A DNA stretch of 64,000 bases from CALZFJ01 sp051878575 (lineage in GTDB: Bacteria > Bacteroidota > Bacteroidia > Bacteroidales > Muribaculaceae), in contig JBJEKJ010000091.1 in NCBI GenBank assembly GCA_051878575.1, forward strand, positions 1 to 64,000, read 5' to 3'. The translations under genes and the position numbers were made by a program. Shown in pieces: positions 63,201-64,000 of the stretch. Numbering within the stretch: the first letter of the stretch is position 1; each line of letters starts with the position of its first letter. Below the pieces are notes generated by a model. It was not told the origin of the DNA. It saw only the letters and a program-made list of their open reading frames with translations, and did not search any database.

Positions 63201-63767
63201 AATCGACACGCCTATGATATATGCGATGAGCACCAAGTAGCGGTCGCTGTGGGGCTCGTTGGCACGGTTCTCCCACTTCAGTATGAGCCAGAACACAAGC
63301 GCGGTGCAGAACGACGAGAACGCATACACCTCAGCCTCCACTGCCGAGAACCAGAATGTGTCGCTCCAGGTGTAGGCGAGGGCGCCGCAAATTCCGCTGC
63401 CGAAGATCACAAGCATCTGCGTGAGCGAAACGCTCTCGGCGTCGTCGGCCACCACAAGCCTCTTTACGAGGTGGGTCACCGTCCAGAACAGCAACAGGAT
63501 GGTGCCTGCGCTGAGCAATGCCGACATGGCGTTGACACACAGCGCCACATTACCGATGTCGTTGGTGAAGTTGATTGCGAACCTGGCTGCAAGCATGAAT
63601 ATCGGGTTGCCGGGCGGGTGGCCGATTTCGAGCTTGAATCCCTGAGATATGAATTCCGGGCAGTCCCAGAAGCTGGCGGTAGGCTCCATAGTGAGCAGAT
63701 AGGTCACCGCTGCGACCACAAACATCAGCCAGCCCAATGAATCGTTAAGAATCTTGTATTTTCTCAT
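60291..63767 (-). CDS. DUF2723 large membrane protein with C-terminal soluble domain
   Basis: A 1158-residue inner-membrane protein. Residues ~10-370 are the DUF2723 domain (LTMEPTASFWDCPEFISQGFKLEIGHPPGNPIFML), a family structurally related to GT-C glycosyltransferases of the protein O-mannosyltransferase type; the conserved Asp-Cys-Pro-Glu with His-Pro-Pro-Gly-Asn near the start is the hallmark. Additional TM helices occur at ~570-720. The last ~430 residues are soluble and partly TPR-like, ending in an acidic tail (DADADFDLSDLGF). It may transfer a lipid-linked sugar to exported proteins or glycans, which is an inference. It is the first gene of an operon with the NodB deacetylase and queG. 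Confidence 0.88.
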   Translation of the reverse strand: MRKYKILNDSLGWLMFVVAAVTYLLTMEPTASFWDCPEFISQGFKLEIGHPPGNPIFMLAARFAINFTNDIGNVALCVNAMSALLSAGTILLLFWTVTHLVKRLVVADDAESVSLTQMLVIFGSGICGALAYTWSDTFWFSAVEAEVYAFSSFCTALVFWLILKWENRANEPHSDRYLVLIAYIIGVSIAVHLLNLLCIPAIVLVFYYKKFNNTTAKGSLLALLLSFGIIVLILYGLVPGFVEVAQDMELFFVNVLHAGYNSGVLIYAIVLFGVFIWSVYELYRQDRPMCIKISFFLSIFLSGMLFIGDGVLIPAVLTIALLVYLFKFCKRIPARIFALTVMSIFVIFIGYSSYALILIRSGAQTPMDQNSPDNVFALGSYLNREQYGDRPLFYGQTFNAGVMYKDNGEGVMKPVKEEGKALYTKVVKTDPGEPDAYKMIGTADNYVTSPELNMVFPRMYSGAHAREYKEWIGMKGTTVMATTQLDRNGVPTTTEPKIKPTFAENLQFFIDYQLNYMYWRYFMWNFVGRQNDIQGSGEITHGNWISGIPLIDNARLGDQSLLPYDLGEGNKGHNVFYMLPLLLGIIGLLWQAYAGKRGIEQFWVVFFLFFMTGIAIVIYLNQTPSQPRERDYAYAGSFYAFAIWVGMGVAGLWRLILAIIKKAKKKEACERTCMAVAAVAATVGLIVPLQMVSQTWDDHDRSGRYPARDFGMNYLSSVDENGIIFTNGDNDTFPLWYCQEVEGYRTDVRVVNLSYLTTDWYINQMRRPAYKSAPLPMLADKTTFAYDERQYNYFIDPDTMPVPVLESLRKLYSPGYKDNPWHLPQITNPRMYIPVDKETVLKRGIVTADYADAVEPIIDCDMLSDRFTASEMAMSSSKVMSLDILASAAAEGWKRPVYFAMTVPDKYYLGLSKYMQNTGMAYQVVPVRNADFDATSTVATNTTKMYNNVMTKFRWAGLDQDPNGERYWDETIRRMVTSTRSSMTDLAFDLVSEGKYDKARKVLELMDKKLPVKAVPYTIQLGQRFAQVYEILGRRSNSDADIKKAASIILDEIDRYAQYVRYYQSLSPDLYNRLSYNDHYIDQRYFMDLIQYYGMLEGDGFEKKVEKVLSKYGVNIERTYEFVRAQYDGIDEAAEEEGEPATATEDADADFDLSDLGF

Positions 63768-63806
63768 TTTGAGATATTAAACTTAATATTTTTCAGAAAT
63801 AATGTG

Positions 63807-63814
63807 CAAATATA
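63807..63814 (-). promoter_or_regulatory. promoter -7 element of the DUF2723 operon
   Basis: The minus strand reads TATATTTG, a full TAnnTTTG match, 39 bp before the ATG at 63767. Confidence 0.65.
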
Positions 63815-63934
63815 GTGTAAATCTGTTTTTGGATGCTCTTTGTCGGCTCTTATTTAGTTTAGTTTAACCAAGTTATGGCAAAAAACTGTGGTTTGTCGGC
63901 CACGAAGCGACTTTTGCGCCCGGCAATGGCCGGC

Positions 63935-64000
63935 TCAGTGCATCACGAACCGCAACGATGTGCTGCTTGCCGCCACGTCAAGACGCACGTCGGCGCCCTC
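63935..64000 (-). CDS. 3' end of a minus-strand gene, cut by the window edge
   Basis: The last 21 codons read in frame to TGA at 63935-63937, ending in DVAASSTSLRFVMH. The gene would start beyond the window. The short beta-like ending resembles the C-terminal sandwich of a secreted glycosidase, but this is too little to name it. Confidence 0.4.
   Translation of the reverse strand, partial: EGADVRLDVAASSTSLRFVMH

Noticed and set aside
62049..63740. 563-codon plus-strand open frame
   Set aside because: Antisense to the DUF2723 gene, which has clear family motifs.

Overview
The window is a piece of a Bacteroidales chromosome, most probably from the Muribaculaceae or a close relative. The order-level call rests on three things seen in the sequence: a SusC/SusD glycan-uptake locus with a hybrid two-component regulator, at least six secreted proteins with type IX secretion (T9SS) C-terminal sorting domains, and many upstream regions carrying the Bacteroidota -7 promoter element TAnnTTTG. 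The family-level call is an inference from the rather high GC content and gene set; no rRNA is present to confirm it.

Layout. 0.06-9.6 kb is a mixed region. It holds a truncated CMP-sialic acid synthetase relic, a DUF2752 membrane protein, a GYF-CD225 membrane protein, miaA, a T9SS-exported phosphodiester glycosidase, an M16 peptidase, an AT-rich HigBA-type toxin-antitoxin pair beside an IS transposase remnant, and a secreted PHP-family phosphoesterase. 9.7-18.7 kb is mostly housekeeping: tRNA-Leu(CAA), a TPR protein, a MATE exporter, thyA-folA, DUF4250-polA and an RluA-like pseudouridine synthase. A perfectly spaced 33-bp-period repeat cluster lies upstream of thyA, and the PolA proofreading site appears dead. 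18.8-30.5 kb holds two large T9SS cargo proteins flanking a metal-efflux operon in which the CusA-type RND pump is fused to a TolC-type outer-membrane channel, followed by a CusB-type adaptor.

30.6-52.8 kb is a polysaccharide utilisation locus (PUL), all on the minus strand. In transcription order it encodes an ELWxxDGT-repeat T9SS protein, SusC, SusD, a surface lipoprotein, a small T9SS protein, a LamG-LamG-GDPD protein, a GH93-like exo-enzyme with a CBM9-like module, a hybrid two-component system, an aldose 1-epimerase lipoprotein and two GH43 enzymes. GH93 plus GH43 suggests arabinan or another arabinose-bearing glycan. The glycerophosphodiesterase with two lectin-like domains is unusual in such a locus. 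Hairpins after the surface lipoprotein gene and after the GDPD gene probably split its expression.

53.4-64 kb holds an esterase-like hydrolase, a GH36 alpha-galactosidase preceded by a ManA gene with a large in-frame internal deletion, an intact solitary gene resembling a tailed-phage major capsid protein (SU10/DUF5309 type) with its own promoter and operator-like repeats, and a DUF2723 / polysaccharide deacetylase / queG operon. The window ends in the last 21 codons of a minus-strand gene.

The best candidates for something undescribed are the orphan capsid-like gene (57.4-58.7 kb), the GDPD-containing PUL, the GH43 with a domain inserted in its propeller, and the thyA-upstream repeats.
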